A stretch of 24,422 bases of DNA, from assembly GCA_036833635.1 (NCBI GenBank), contig DAITPJ010000025.1:1-24422 (forward strand), written 5' to 3'. Under the pieces are notes generated by a model that saw only the letters and a list, made by a program, of their open reading frames with translations, made no database searches and was not told the origin of the DNA. This DNA comes from Terrimesophilobacter sp036833635. GTDB taxonomy: Bacteria; Actinomycetota; Actinomycetes; Actinomycetales; Microbacteriaceae. Below, piece by piece: positions 13,927 through 21,015 of the stretch (position 1 is its first letter; the number at the start of each line of letters is the position of its first letter). A program made the translations under genes and the position numbers.

Positions 13927-14349
13927 ATGCTTCCCGAGATCAACTATTGGGCCGTCATTCTCGCCACGCTCTCGAGCATGGTCGTCGGCTCCATCTGGTA
14001 CACGCCGAAAGTCTTCGGCAACTATTGGATGAAGAAGTCCGGGGTCACCCCATCGGGCAAGGCGTCGGATGCGATCGGCCCGATCGTCACGACCCTCATC
14101 GTGAGCTTCGTGACCGCGTGGGTGCTCGCCGGGGCCGCCTTCATCGCCTGGGACTTCTACGGCGGGGGGTTCCTCTGGGCCACGATCGTCACGGCGGTCG
14201 TGTTGTGGGCCGGGTTCACGGCGGCCCGCTTCATCACCCACGACGCCTTCGACGGGCGCCCGAGCGGACTGACGGTGCTCAACATCGCCCATGAACTCGT
14301 GACGCTCGTCATCATGGCGGTCATCATCGGGGTGTGGCCGCCGGCCTGA
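13927..14349 (+). CDS. DUF1761 membrane protein
   Basis: 140 residues with about four membrane segments: NYWAVILATLSSMVVGSIWYTP (6-27), IVTTLIVSFVTAWVLAGAAFIAW (~53-75), FLWATIVTAVVLWAGFTAARF (~82-102) and LVTLVIMAVIIGVW (~124-137). The opening NxxAVxxAxxxxxxxGxxWYTPxxFGxxW and the later HDAFDGRP are signatures of DUF1761, a family without an assigned function. A clear ribosome binding site (AAAGGA, 13916-13921) lies five bases before ATG 13927. It is 38 nt downstream of the exporter on the same strand, so an operon is possible though not required. Confidence 0.88.
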   Translation: MLPEINYWAVILATLSSMVVGSIWYTPKVFGNYWMKKSGVTPSGKASDAIGPIVTTLIVSFVTAWVLAGAAFIAWDFYGGGFLWATIVTAVVLWAGFTAARFITHDAFDGRPSGLTVLNIAHELVTLVIMAVIIGVWPPA

Positions 14350-14368
14350 GTCCGCTTTCGGCGCCCTG

Positions 14369-15571
14369 CTAGCTGCGAAGAGCGACGACGCGCCGAAGGT
14401 GGAGCGCGGCACCGCCGGCGAGGGTAAGCAGGACCCCGGCCAGCGCGAGCCAGCCCGCCCCGGCCGCACCAGTGTCCGCGAGCCCACCGGCTGGGGACGT
14501 CGGCGGAGTCGGCGGCGCCGGGAAGGCGGCCCGGATGGCGGCCTCGAGCTGGGTGGCGAGGAAGGCGGCCCCGACGGCGTTGGGGTGCATCGCACCCGGC
14601 GCAAGGTCAACGCCGAGGGGCGTCAAGGTCACGTTCGTGACGGTGATCCCGTTGACGAACGCATCCGGTGCTGCGGCACAGGGGCTGTGCGCATCCGTCG
14701 CGGAGAGGTTGGAAACGTAGGTCGCACCGTTGTCGGCCGCAGCAGCGGCGATCGCCTGGTCCAGCTTCAGCTCGACCGTGTGCAGGTAGGCGACGTCGAC
14801 ATCCTGATACGGATAGGCGTTGACGGGAAACGGCGGGGCAAACGTTCCTGCAGCATCCCGGAAGCAGCCGCCTGAGGGCAGAGTGCCCGGGGTCAGCGCG
14901 GGGTAGCCGATGACGAACACTCTCGCGCCCGGCGCTGCGGCGCTGATCGCCGCAAACGTGGCCTGGAGCGCTGTTGTGACGGGGCCGGCGACCGCCGCGG
15001 CGAGGCTGTCGACCCCGCCCGGATTGTAGAAGGCGGCACAGTTCAGCGTCCCGGCGACAACGGGGCCGGCCGGGCCGAACGCGGCGCAGTTGGTGAGGAT
15101 GTCGACGAATCCGAGGTCGTTGCCGCCGACCGTGACGGTGACGATGTCGGTCGTCGCACTGAGGGCGGTGAGTTGGATCGGAGCGGTTCCTGAGTAGGTC
15201 AGCTGTGCGCTCGTCGTGAGGTTCGCGGTCTCCGCCCCCGAGCACGTGACGTCAGTGAGTGCCAGTCCGAGCTCTGCCGCTGTCAGGTGCGGATAGTTCG
15301 TCGTCGATTGATCGCAGCCCGCGACCGGCATCCCGGTCGACGGCGTGAGGCCGAACCCGGCGGCGTAGGAGTCGCCGAGTGCCACATACTCGAGCCCGGC
15401 CAGGTGTGCGTCGCCTGGCGCCGCAGAGACCGGCGACCCGGCGATCATGAGCGACGCGACGAGAAGAAAGCCGCCCGCAGCGCCCATAAGACGTGAGGAT
15501 CGTGTGACGTCATCCCGGCGTGCGCCGCGGAAAGCGGCGTTACCGGCCGGCCGGTCAGAGTGAACGTGCAA
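14369..15571 (-). CDS. Secreted, cell-wall-anchored SGNH/GDSL hydrolase
   Basis: 400 residues from TTG 15571; an ATG at 15487 (residue 29) is an alternative start and would still leave a signal peptide (GAAGGFLLVASLMIAGSPVSA, cut before APGDA). SGNH blocks are clear: EYVALGDSYAAGFGL with nucleophile Ser68, VTVGGNDLGFV with Gly150/Asn151, and APGAMHPNAVG with the catalytic His. The usual Asp three residues before that His is Gly here, as in some dyad enzymes. Cysteines such as Cys86 and Cys110 fit secreted Streptomyces-type esterases with disulfides. The C-terminus has a Pro/Thr spacer, LADTG (about 364-368), a hydrophobic helix and RR, an LAXTG-type sorting signal for class E sortase. It likely hydrolyses an ester on the cell surface. 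Confidence 0.9.
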   Translation of the reverse strand: MHVHSDRPAGNAAFRGARRDDVTRSSRLMGAAGGFLLVASLMIAGSPVSAAPGDAHLAGLEYVALGDSYAAGFGLTPSTGMPVAGCDQSTTNYPHLTAAELGLALTDVTCSGAETANLTTSAQLTYSGTAPIQLTALSATTDIVTVTVGGNDLGFVDILTNCAAFGPAGPVVAGTLNCAAFYNPGGVDSLAAAVAGPVTTALQATFAAISAAAPGARVFVIGYPALTPGTLPSGGCFRDAAGTFAPPFPVNAYPYQDVDVAYLHTVELKLDQAIAAAAADNGATYVSNLSATDAHSPCAAAPDAFVNGITVTNVTLTPLGVDLAPGAMHPNAVGAAFLATQLEAAIRAAFPAPPTPPTSPAGGLADTGAAGAGWLALAGVLLTLAGGAALHLRRVVALRS

Positions 15572-15598
15572 TCGGGAACCGCTTTCCAGGAAGCTGGG

Positions 15599-15614
15599 TG
15601 AGGATTGTTCCTCA
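15599..15614. promoter_or_regulatory. Short inverted repeat upstream of the SGNH hydrolase
   Basis: TGAGGA and TCCTCA flank the four-base centre ttgt, 28 bases upstream of the TTG start. It may be an operator or a small leader hairpin. No regulator can be named. Confidence 0.25.
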
Positions 15615-15655
15615 ACAAGGTATGCCTCTAACCTAGCGGTGCTGCGGTGCAGACG

Positions 15656-16417
15656 TCACTTTCTCTCGGGATATCTCTCGGCCAGATAATCGTCGAAAGT
15701 CTGTGCGCCGTAGGCGGGTGCCGGGACGAGGTTGTGGCCGGCCGCGTAGCCGGCGAAAGTCTTGCCGGGCATCCGGATGCTCCAGACGGCGCGCCGCGAT
15801 CCGGTCGCGCGCTTCCACGCGGTGGCGAGGTCGCGCGCCGTGCGCGCCTCTGGTCCGCCGATGTCGGCCACGCGGCCGGCCGGTCCTGCACTGACGAGTT
15901 CCGCGAGGCGCGCCGCGACCTCCGCGGTCGAGATCGGTTGGAACGAAAAGGCGGGCGCAAGGATGACGGGCGAGAACTTCTGGCCGCGGAAGATCGCATC
16001 CACGAACTGATGGAATTGGGTCGCCCGCAGGATCGTGTGGGGGGTCCCCGACTCGACGAGAGCCTTCTCGATTTCGACCTTGCCCTTGTAGTAGCCGAGT
16101 GGGATCTGCTCAATGCCGACGATCGAGATCAGTACGAAGTGCTCGACGTCGGCGGCGCGGGCGGCTCCGATCGCCGTTCTCGCCTGCCCGACATCGTTCA
16201 TGCCCGTCGCCAAATGGATGACGGTGTCGACCCCGGCGATCGCCTCCGGAATGCCATCACCAGTGAGCAGATCCCCCGTGGTGAGATCGGGCCCGGTGCG
16301 CCGGCTCAGGGCGCGCACGTCATAGCCGGCCGCACGCATCCTGGCCGTTGTGGGCGTCCCGAGAGTGCCGGTGGCGCCGGTGATCAGTATTCTTCTCACC
16401 TTTCCATTGTGCGCCAC
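15656..16417 (-). CDS. NmrA-like atypical SDR (NAD(P)-binding) protein
   Basis: 253 residues from GTG 16417. The dinucleotide site ITGATGTLGTPTTARMRAAGYDVRALSRR (residues ~12-40) has the G-x-x-G-x-x-G pattern of atypical SDRs, and the following RALSRR suggests NADP binding. GVDTVIHLATGMNDVGQARTAIGAARAADVEHFVLISIVGIEQIPLGYYKGKVEIEKALVESG places Tyr and Lys in YYKGK, in line with an active or vestigial SDR site, and TILRATQFHQFVD is typical of NmrA/complex-I-39-kDa-like members. It is probably a cytoplasmic oxidoreductase or redox sensor; substrate unknown. A GTG at 16399 is an alternative start. It follows the HesB-like gene on the same strand after 32 nt, with a small hairpin (16424-16438) between. 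Confidence 0.87.
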   Translation of the reverse strand: MAHNGKVRRILITGATGTLGTPTTARMRAAGYDVRALSRRTGPDLTTGDLLTGDGIPEAIAGVDTVIHLATGMNDVGQARTAIGAARAADVEHFVLISIVGIEQIPLGYYKGKVEIEKALVESGTPHTILRATQFHQFVDAIFRGQKFSPVILAPAFSFQPISTAEVAARLAELVSAGPAGRVADIGGPEARTARDLATAWKRATGSRRAVWSIRMPGKTFAGYAAGHNLVPAPAYGAQTFDDYLAERYPERK

Positions 16418-16423
16418 TCGTCA

Positions 16424-16438
16424 CGCAGGTTTCCTGCG
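16424..16438. repeat. Small hairpin between the HesB-like and SDR genes
   Basis: CGCAGG and CCTGCG pair around a TTT loop. No T tract follows on the minus strand, so it is at most a weak attenuator or mRNA-processing hairpin within a possible two-gene transcript. Confidence 0.35.
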
Positions 16439-16449
16439 CAGTACGGCCG

Positions 16450-16731
16450 TTAGGGCTGCATGGCGATGGCGAAGCGCACGGCTCCGCCCTCATCGAGCTG
16501 GGCGTCGAGCACCTTGTCGTCGAGCATGACCGCGGCGCTCTCCTCGAGGAAGACCCTGGCGCCTGCAGTCTCGATGACCTGGTCGGTCGGCTCGGGAGCG
16601 GGGATGAGGTCGACACTCAAGTTCTTGTTGTCGCCTTCCGCGCTGATGCGAAGGCCCGCGTCTTCCGCGACCGTGGTCTGATCGGCAAGGTTCTTGATGA
16701 GAGTGCTGGCGTTCTCCGTGAGCGTGAGCAT
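16450..16731 (-). CDS. HesB/IscA-like domain protein lacking cysteines
   Basis: 93 residues resembling the HesB/IscA (A-type iron-sulfur carrier) fold. MLTLTENASTLIKNLADQ is the typical first helix, GLRISAEGDNKNLSVDLIPAPEPTDQVIETAGARVFLEESAAVMLDDKVLDAQLDEGGAVRFAIAMQP the beta-rich core with the VFLEESAAVMLDDKVLD segment of the family. A-type carriers use three conserved cysteines (one mid-chain, two in a C-terminal CGCG); this protein has none, so it cannot bind a cluster in the usual way. Similar cysteine-free members are, as far as I recall, common in Microbacteriaceae. The ATG 16731 has AAAGGA six bases upstream. It may be co-transcribed with the SDR gene. Its function is unknown. Confidence 0.78.
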   Translation of the reverse strand: MLTLTENASTLIKNLADQTTVAEDAGLRISAEGDNKNLSVDLIPAPEPTDQVIETAGARVFLEESAAVMLDDKVLDAQLDEGGAVRFAIAMQP

Positions 16732-16916
16732 GAGTGGTCCTTTCCATTGCGTGGTATTCCACCCTTCCCCTGCGCTGCGCGAGTCTCAAGCCGGGAGCGG
16801 AACTCTGCGGAAGTTCACACGTTGGAGGTAGCGGCCTTCGACCGAGTCGCGAACCGGGCGGCGGGCAAGTAGCAGGCGTCCGGCGACGATTGCTAGGGTT
16901 CGGAACTCGGGATACC

Positions 16917-16922
16917 TACACT
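16917..16922 (+). promoter_or_regulatory. -10 box of the leaderless PLP-decarboxylase transcript
   Basis: TACACT, six bases, then ATG 16929. An in-frame GTG at 16923 would add two residues, but the spacing favours the ATG. A long open frame upstream of this point is not translated in this model. Confidence 0.55.
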
Positions 16923-16928
16923 GTGACC

Positions 16929-18332
16929 ATGTCTGCTCGCGCCGAAGAGTTTCGTGACGCGCTCGACAGCGCCCACGCGCATGCCACGGGATGGCTCCAG
17001 TCCGTCCCGACGAGACCCGTCGGCCCGACGCGCAACGCCGATGAGCTACTCGCCGATTTCTCGATGCCGCTTCAGGAGCATCCGATCGATGCTCTTTCCG
17101 TCGTCGATGAACTCGCGAGGCTCGCAGAGCCCGGTCTCATGTCGATGCCCTCCGGGCGCTTCTTCGGCTGGGTCATCGGCGGCACCCTGCCCGCATCGAT
17201 GGCCGCCGACTGGCTCGTGAGCGCCTGGGACCAGAACGCCGCGATGCGTATGGCGACCCCGGCGACCGCGGCCGCGGAGCAGGTCGCCGGCGCGTGGCTT
17301 CTCGACCTCCTCGGGCTGCCGGCCGGCTCCGACGTGGGGTTCACGACAGGGGCGACCGCGTCGAACTTCGTGGGCCTCGCCGCCGCGCGACAGTACGTGC
17401 TCGACCAGGCGGGCTGGAACCTCGAGGCCGACGGTCTCGCCGGTGCACCAAGGGTGACCGTCTTCGGAGGGAAGGACCGCCACGCATCCGTGGATCTCGC
17501 CCTCAAATACCTGGGCCTCGGCAAGCCCGTCGAGGTCGACGCCGACGCCCAGGGGCGGATGATCGCGGCTTCGCTCGCCGAGGCGATGGACGCGGCTGCG
17601 GCAGCGACCGATGGCGGGCCGATGATCGTCTGCCTGCAGGCCGGAAACCTGCACTCCGGCGCATCCGATCCGATGCGTGAGGCTGCTGAGGTCGCGCACG
17701 CACACGGCGCCTGGGTGCACGTCGACGGCGCCTTCGGGCTCTGGGCCGCGGCGAGCCCGACCCATCGCGGGCAGCTCGCGGGGCTCGAGACGTGCGATTC
17801 GTGGGCCACGGATGCGCATAAGACGCTCAACGTTCCCTACGATTGCGGCGTCGCGATCGTGGCGCGGCCGGAGGTTGTGCGCTCGGTGTTCGGAGTGCAC
17901 ACGAGTTACCTCATGAACGACGATCGGGGGCCAGGCGACCCGTTCGAGAAGGTGCCGGAGTTCTCGCGTCGCGCCCGCGGGGTCCCCGTCTGGGCCGCGC
18001 TGCGCTCACTGGGACGAAGCGGTGTCGTAGAGCTCGTCGACCGGCTCGTGCGTCACGCACAGACCTTCGCCGCAGCTCTCGCACGTATGCCCGGCGTCGA
18101 GGTGCTCAACGATGTGGTGTTCACGCAGGTGTGCGTGAGCTTCGGCTCCGATGAGCGCACCCGCAGGATCACGGCGCGCCTGCTCGCCGACGGCACGACC
18201 TGGATGTCCGGCTCGCACTGGGCTGGACGTGACATCCTGCGGATCTCGGTGAGCAATTGGTCGACGGACGATGACGACGTCGCGCAGTCGCTCGCGGCCA
18301 TCGAGCGCGCCATCGCGGCCGAGGACGGTTGA
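16929..18332 (+). CDS. PLP-dependent group II decarboxylase-like protein
   Basis: 467 residues of the pyridoxal-dependent decarboxylase family (glutamate/aromatic-amino-acid decarboxylase group). Cofactor features are TTGATASNFVGLAAAR (139-154, phosphate cup), HVDGAFG (Asp266 pairing the pyridine nitrogen) and SWATDAHKTLNVPYDCG with Schiff-base Lys298. The sequence SGRFFGWVIGGTLPASMAADWL near residue 75-95 is typical of a bacterial subgroup annotated as aspartate aminotransferase- or decarboxylase-like. It should remove CO2 from, or otherwise transform, an amino acid in the cytoplasm; the substrate cannot be assigned. The frame is open back to 16734, but the promoter position and family length favour ATG 16929. 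It ends 6 nt from the convergent D-amino-acid enzyme gene. Confidence 0.9.
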   Translation: MSARAEEFRDALDSAHAHATGWLQSVPTRPVGPTRNADELLADFSMPLQEHPIDALSVVDELARLAEPGLMSMPSGRFFGWVIGGTLPASMAADWLVSAWDQNAAMRMATPATAAAEQVAGAWLLDLLGLPAGSDVGFTTGATASNFVGLAAARQYVLDQAGWNLEADGLAGAPRVTVFGGKDRHASVDLALKYLGLGKPVEVDADAQGRMIAASLAEAMDAAAAATDGGPMIVCLQAGNLHSGASDPMREAAEVAHAHGAWVHVDGAFGLWAAASPTHRGQLAGLETCDSWATDAHKTLNVPYDCGVAIVARPEVVRSVFGVHTSYLMNDDRGPGDPFEKVPEFSRRARGVPVWAALRSLGRSGVVELVDRLVRHAQTFAAALARMPGVEVLNDVVFTQVCVSFGSDERTRRITARLLADGTTWMSGSHWAGRDILRISVSNWSTDDDDVAQSLAAIERAIAAEDG

Positions 18333-18338
18333 CCGGCC

Positions 18339-19418
18339 TCAGGTATTCGCGCCGCGCGCGGCGACGGCCCAACTGTCGACGACGTCACCGTTCTGCACGA
18401 TGAGCAGCTCGTCGGCGAGGTTGACCGTGCTGCACACGTGGTTCGGGATGAGGGTCAGGATGCCGCCGAGGTCGGGAACCGACTCGGCCGCGGGGATGCT
18501 GATCGTCGCGTGGTGCTCGGACAGCGCGACGATGCGCGCATCCGGAATGTCAGGAAGGCGACCGAACCCCGTCGCCCACGCCGGGCGGTCTGCGCCGAGC
18601 GTCTTGCTGCCCGCGTCCACGATCACGTTGTGGCCCGAGCGGCTCACGACGGTCGTGCGCACGGTGAGCGCGACCTCGTCCAGGCTGCAGGTGCCGAGTT
18701 CGACCTGCTGGGCGTCGTTGAAGACGTAGACGCCGGGCCGCAGTTCGGTGAGCACGGTGGAGTCGGCCGAGGCCCGGCTCGGCGTCGACCCGCCGCTGCG
18801 CACGGCGGGCTCGATGCCCTCGCGCCGGAGCGACTCTGCGGCCTCGGTGATGGCGTTCGCTTCGTCGCGGGCGCTCTGGTCCGCGCCGCCGGGGGCATAG
18901 CTGTGGCCGGGGAACGTGAACACCCCGACGACGCGCAGCCCGGCGCGCGCCGCCGCGACCGCGACCGCTCCGGCATCCGATGGTCGCACGCCGCTGCGGT
19001 GGTGGCCGCTGTCGACCTCGACGAGCACCTCGACAGCGCCCTCGGGGAGCGCGGCGCCGAGCGCCCGAGCGCTCTCGGCCGAATCGACGCCGATCCGCAG
19101 GGCGACGCGTTCCGCGAGCTGCCGGATGCGCGTCGCTCGCGACGCGGACGGCCACACCGGGTATGCGAGGAACAGGTCATCGAAGCCGGCCTCCGCGAAG
19201 ATCTCCGCCTCGCCGACGGTCGCTAACGTGAGCCCGACCGCGCCGTGCTCGAGCTGGAGCCGGCCGAGCTCGGGCGACTTGTGGGTCTTAGCGTGCGGCC
19301 GGAGCGCGAGGCCGTGCTCGCGGGCATCGTCGGCGGCACGGCTCAGGTTGCGCTCGAGGATGTCGAGGTCGACGGCGAGATAGGGGGTGTCGGGCTCGTT
19401 CGCCGGCGCGGAGGTCAT
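18339..19418 (-). CDS. DSD1-family PLP enzyme (D-threonine aldolase/D-serine dehydratase-like)
   Basis: 359 residues with the alanine-racemase-type N-terminal barrel. TPYLAVDLDILERNL (11-25) and LRPHAKTHKSPE (39-50) are diagnostic, with Lys44 as the PLP lysine. VEVDSGHHRSGV and GVFTFPGHSYAPG line the barrel. The C-terminal domain carries SEHHATI and NHVCSTVNLAD, the His and Cys (HxC) positions that bind the divalent metal in D-serine dehydratase and D-threonine aldolase. The enzyme is expected to cleave or dehydrate a D-hydroxy-amino acid in the cytoplasm; whether aldolase or dehydratase cannot be decided. The ATG 19418 follows TAGCGT by six bases, so it is likely leaderless. It is convergent with another PLP enzyme, which may be chance. 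Confidence 0.9.
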   Translation of the reverse strand: MTSAPANEPDTPYLAVDLDILERNLSRAADDAREHGLALRPHAKTHKSPELGRLQLEHGAVGLTLATVGEAEIFAEAGFDDLFLAYPVWPSASRATRIRQLAERVALRIGVDSAESARALGAALPEGAVEVLVEVDSGHHRSGVRPSDAGAVAVAAARAGLRVVGVFTFPGHSYAPGGADQSARDEANAITEAAESLRREGIEPAVRSGGSTPSRASADSTVLTELRPGVYVFNDAQQVELGTCSLDEVALTVRTTVVSRSGHNVIVDAGSKTLGADRPAWATGFGRLPDIPDARIVALSEHHATISIPAAESVPDLGGILTLIPNHVCSTVNLADELLIVQNGDVVDSWAVAARGANT

Positions 19419-19424
19419 GCGCCG

Positions 19425-19430
19425 ACGCTA
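19425..19430 (-). promoter_or_regulatory. -10 box of the leaderless DSD1-family gene
   Basis: TAGCGT, six bases, then ATG 19418 on the minus strand. The six intervening bases are G/C only, with no ribosome binding site. Confidence 0.55.
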
Positions 19431-19518
19431 CCGCACCGGGGCTGCGGCGCGATTCGACTTGTCCGTCACAGCCGGCTCATTCGGCGGACTGTTCGACTAC
19501 TGCTCGGCGACTTGCACA

Positions 19519-19534
19519 ATACTGCTAGCAGTAT
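19519..19534. promoter_or_regulatory. Perfect 16-bp palindrome, probable VapBC operator
   Basis: ATACTGCTAGCAGTAT reads the same on both strands. It ends 7 nt before the TAAGGT box of vapB and therefore covers the -35/spacer region. VapB-VapC complexes typically autorepress by binding such inverted repeats in their own promoter. Confidence 0.7.
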
Positions 19535-19541
19535 CGGATGA

Positions 19542-19547
19542 TAAGGT
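19542..19547 (+). promoter_or_regulatory. -10 box of the vapBC operon
   Basis: TAAGGT is followed by six bases (ATGCCC) and the second of two in-frame ATGs. Spacing points to a leaderless start at 19554 rather than the ATG at 19548. Confidence 0.55.
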
Positions 19548-19553
19548 ATGCCC

Positions 19554-19799
19554 ATGAAGACCACGTTCGACCTGCCCGAGGCGTTGGTGCGAGATCTCAA
19601 GAAGCTTGCCCGCGAGCGCGGCACGACTGCCCGGGCGATAGTGCAGCAGGCGTTGACGCGCGCGATTGCCGAACAGGAGCAGCTCCCGAGCTTCGTGCTC
19701 GAGGATGCGAGTGTGGACGGCTGGCAGTCGATGCAGCCAGAGTTCCATGGACTCCCGCTGCACGACCTGGTTCTCGCGTCATACGGCGAGCGAGGCTGA
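19554..19799 (+). CDS. vapB: Antitoxin of a VapBC module
   Basis: 81 residues from ATG 19554 (83 if the ATG at 19548 is used). The N-terminus MKTTFDLPEALVRDLKKLARERGTTARAIVQQALTRAIAEQ is a ribbon-helix-helix DNA-binding domain: a beta strand MKTTFDLP, then two helices with R-G-T-T-A-R at the turn. The C-terminal part (LPSFVLEDASVDGWQSMQPEFHGLPLHDLVLASYG) is extended and contains W and hydrophobic residues that would wrap the toxin's active site. The DUF2191-type family fits. It should bind the adjacent palindrome together with VapC. The stop is 3 nt before the toxin start, so the two are translationally coupled. AT content of the promoter is higher than that of its surroundings. Confidence 0.88.
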   Translation: MKTTFDLPEALVRDLKKLARERGTTARAIVQQALTRAIAEQEQLPSFVLEDASVDGWQSMQPEFHGLPLHDLVLASYGERG

Positions 19800-19802
19800 T
19801 CG

Positions 19803-20234
19803 ATGCTGGCGGTCGACACCAATGTGCTGATCTACGCGTTCTTCAAGGATTCGCCGTTCCATGACCCTGCCCGCAAGGCGGTCACCGGATTGGCGCAGAG
19901 CCCGGCTGCCTGGGCGATTCCGTGGCCCTGCATCCACGAGTTCTATGCCGTGGCGACGAACCCGAAGATCTTCCCTGACCCCGGCTTGCCGGCCCGCGCC
20001 CGCGCCCAGATTGCTGCGTGGTTGAGCTCGCCGTCGCTGCAGTTGCTGACCGAGACCGCGGGACACTGGGCTGCTCTGGATGCGTTGTTGGTGTCCGGCC
20101 GCGTCGCGGGTCCTGCGGTCCACGATGCGCGCATCGCGGCGCTGTGCCTGACACATGGGGTGTCGGAGCTGCTCACGCTCGACCGCGACTTCAGCAGGTT
20201 CGCCGAACTGAAGGTGCGTAGCATCCTGGGTTGA
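19803..20234 (+). CDS. vapC: PIN-domain ribonuclease toxin
   Basis: 143 residues with a full PIN domain: Asp5 (LAVDTNVLIYAF), Glu46 (WPCIHEFYAVATNPKIF), Asp108 (VHDARIAALCLTHG) and Asp127/Asp129 (LLTLDRDFSRF) form the Mg-binding acidic site, so it should be catalytically intact. The family cleaves specific tRNA or rRNA loops to stop growth when free of its antitoxin; this protein's target is unknown. GAGG in the end of vapB serves as ribosome binding site seven bases before ATG 19803. The ending LKVRSILG is a normal C-terminus. Downstream, 20 nt away, is the tail of an opposing truncated frame next to the assembly gap. Confidence 0.92.
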   Translation: MLAVDTNVLIYAFFKDSPFHDPARKAVTGLAQSPAAWAIPWPCIHEFYAVATNPKIFPDPGLPARARAQIAAWLSSPSLQLLTETAGHWAALDALLVSGRVAGPAVHDARIAALCLTHGVSELLTLDRDFSRFAELKVRSILG

Positions 20235-20254
20235 CCGCCGCCTGGCCCGCCAGA

Positions 20255-20322
20255 TCAACTCGCGCGTGAGCTCTCGCGCTCACGAATCGTCGCCATGATC
20301 TGCGACACCCGCCCCGGCGACA
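20255..20322 (-). CDS. Possible C-terminal fragment of a gene cut by the assembly gap
   Basis: On the minus strand one frame runs from the N run to a TGA at 20257-20255, ending SPGRVSQIMATIRERESSRAS. The S-P-G-R-V-S-Q-I piece resembles the recognition helix of sigma-factor region 4 or another HTH, but 22 residues are too few for a firm call. A 7-bp inverted repeat (CGTGAGC/GCTCACG, 20265-20284) lies within it and could also act as a terminator for vapC. If real, the rest of the gene lies in the unsequenced gap. Confidence 0.35.
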
Positions 20323-20422
20323 NNNNNNNNNNNNNNNNNNNNNNNNNNNNNNNNNNNNNNNNNNNNNNNNNNNNNNNNNNNNNNNNNNNNNNNNNNNNNN
20401 NNNNNNNNNNNNNNNNNNNNNN
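20323..20422. other. Assembly gap of 100 N
   Basis: Exactly 100 unknown bases, the conventional placeholder for a scaffold join of unknown length. Frames that appear to read through it are artefacts. The order of the flanks (vapBC to the left, GNAT/NYN to the right) depends on scaffolding. Confidence 0.99.
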
Positions 20423-20447
20423 TCTTGGCGCACACCGCGGTCAGCAC

Positions 20448-20927
20448 TCAGTTCGCCGCGAGCGGCAGCCGCATCCGGAGCTGGTCGACGCCCGGTCGCA
20501 TCGCCTCGCGCTCGCCCGTGAGAGCGAACCCGCTGGCCTCGTAGGCGCGCAGCGCGCGCGTGTTGTCCTCGGCGACCCAGAGCGCGACAGAGGATGCACC
20601 GTCGCGGCGCGCACTCTCGATGAGGGCGGCGATGAGGGCGGATGCCGCGCCCCGGCGGCGGTGCTCCGGCGCCACCCACATCGCGACGATCTCGCGGCCG
20701 CCCTCCTCGTGCGGGTCCGGTTTGCCCGTCGCCGTGCCGGCGAGCTCGTCGCCCTCCCACGCGAGGAGCGTCTCGGCGCGCTCGAGCCGGGACCTCCAGG
20801 TCTCGTCATCGAACCCGCGCTCCCCCTCGAGAGTCGAGCAGAAGGCATCCGGGTCGGTCTCGAGCGCGCGAAGCCGGATGTCACGGCTCGTCTGCCACTC
20901 GTCGGCGGTGGCGCGTCGAATCTCCAT
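20448..20927 (-). CDS. GNAT-family N-acetyltransferase
   Basis: 159 residues from ATG 20927. N-terminus MEIRRATADEWQTSRDIRLRALETDPDAFCSTLEGE is typical of small-molecule GNATs. Motif A is IVAMWVAPEHRRRGAASALIAALIESAR (residues ~84-111) with R-R-R-G-A-A as the acetyl-CoA loop. Motif B is VALWVAEDNTRALRAYEASGFALTGER (~117-143), with the N-x-x-A-x-x-x-Y-x-x-x-GF pattern. Substrate unknown. The frame is open upstream to 21029, but that part overlaps the divergent NYN gene. CACACT lies six bases before the ATG. The 3' end lies 25 nt from the assembly gap. Confidence 0.9.
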   Translation of the reverse strand: MEIRRATADEWQTSRDIRLRALETDPDAFCSTLEGERGFDDETWRSRLERAETLLAWEGDELAGTATGKPDPHEEGGREIVAMWVAPEHRRRGAASALIAALIESARRDGASSVALWVAEDNTRALRAYEASGFALTGEREAMRPGVDQLRMRLPLAAN

Positions 20928-20933
20928 GGCAAC

Positions 20934-20939
20934 AGTGTG
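20934..20939 (-). promoter_or_regulatory. Weak -10-like box before the GNAT gene at 20927
   Basis: CACACT, six bases, then ATG on the minus strand; same hexamer and spacing as the other GNAT gene in the window. Confidence 0.3.
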
Positions 20940-20958
20940 GCATTGCCGCGAAGGCCGC

Positions 20959-20985
20959 GACGGGCAAGACTGGCAGGACTGGCAG
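20959..20985 (+). repeat. Three 9-bp tandem units between the GNAT and NYN genes
   Basis: GACGGGCAA, GACTGGCAG and GACTGGCAG follow one another directly. They lie in the frame of the NYN gene but upstream of its assigned start; an in-frame ATG (20926) or GTG (20935) would include them in a 27-30 residue N-terminal extension. Confidence 0.6.
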
Positions 20986-21015
20986 GAATTCGACCACCGA
21001 CGAGACGAGCACCGC

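Noticed and set aside
16734..16928. N-terminal extension of the PLP decarboxylase to 16734
   Set aside because: The extension has no family resemblance, overlaps the HesB-like promoter region, and would lie upstream of the TACACT box that fits ATG 16929.
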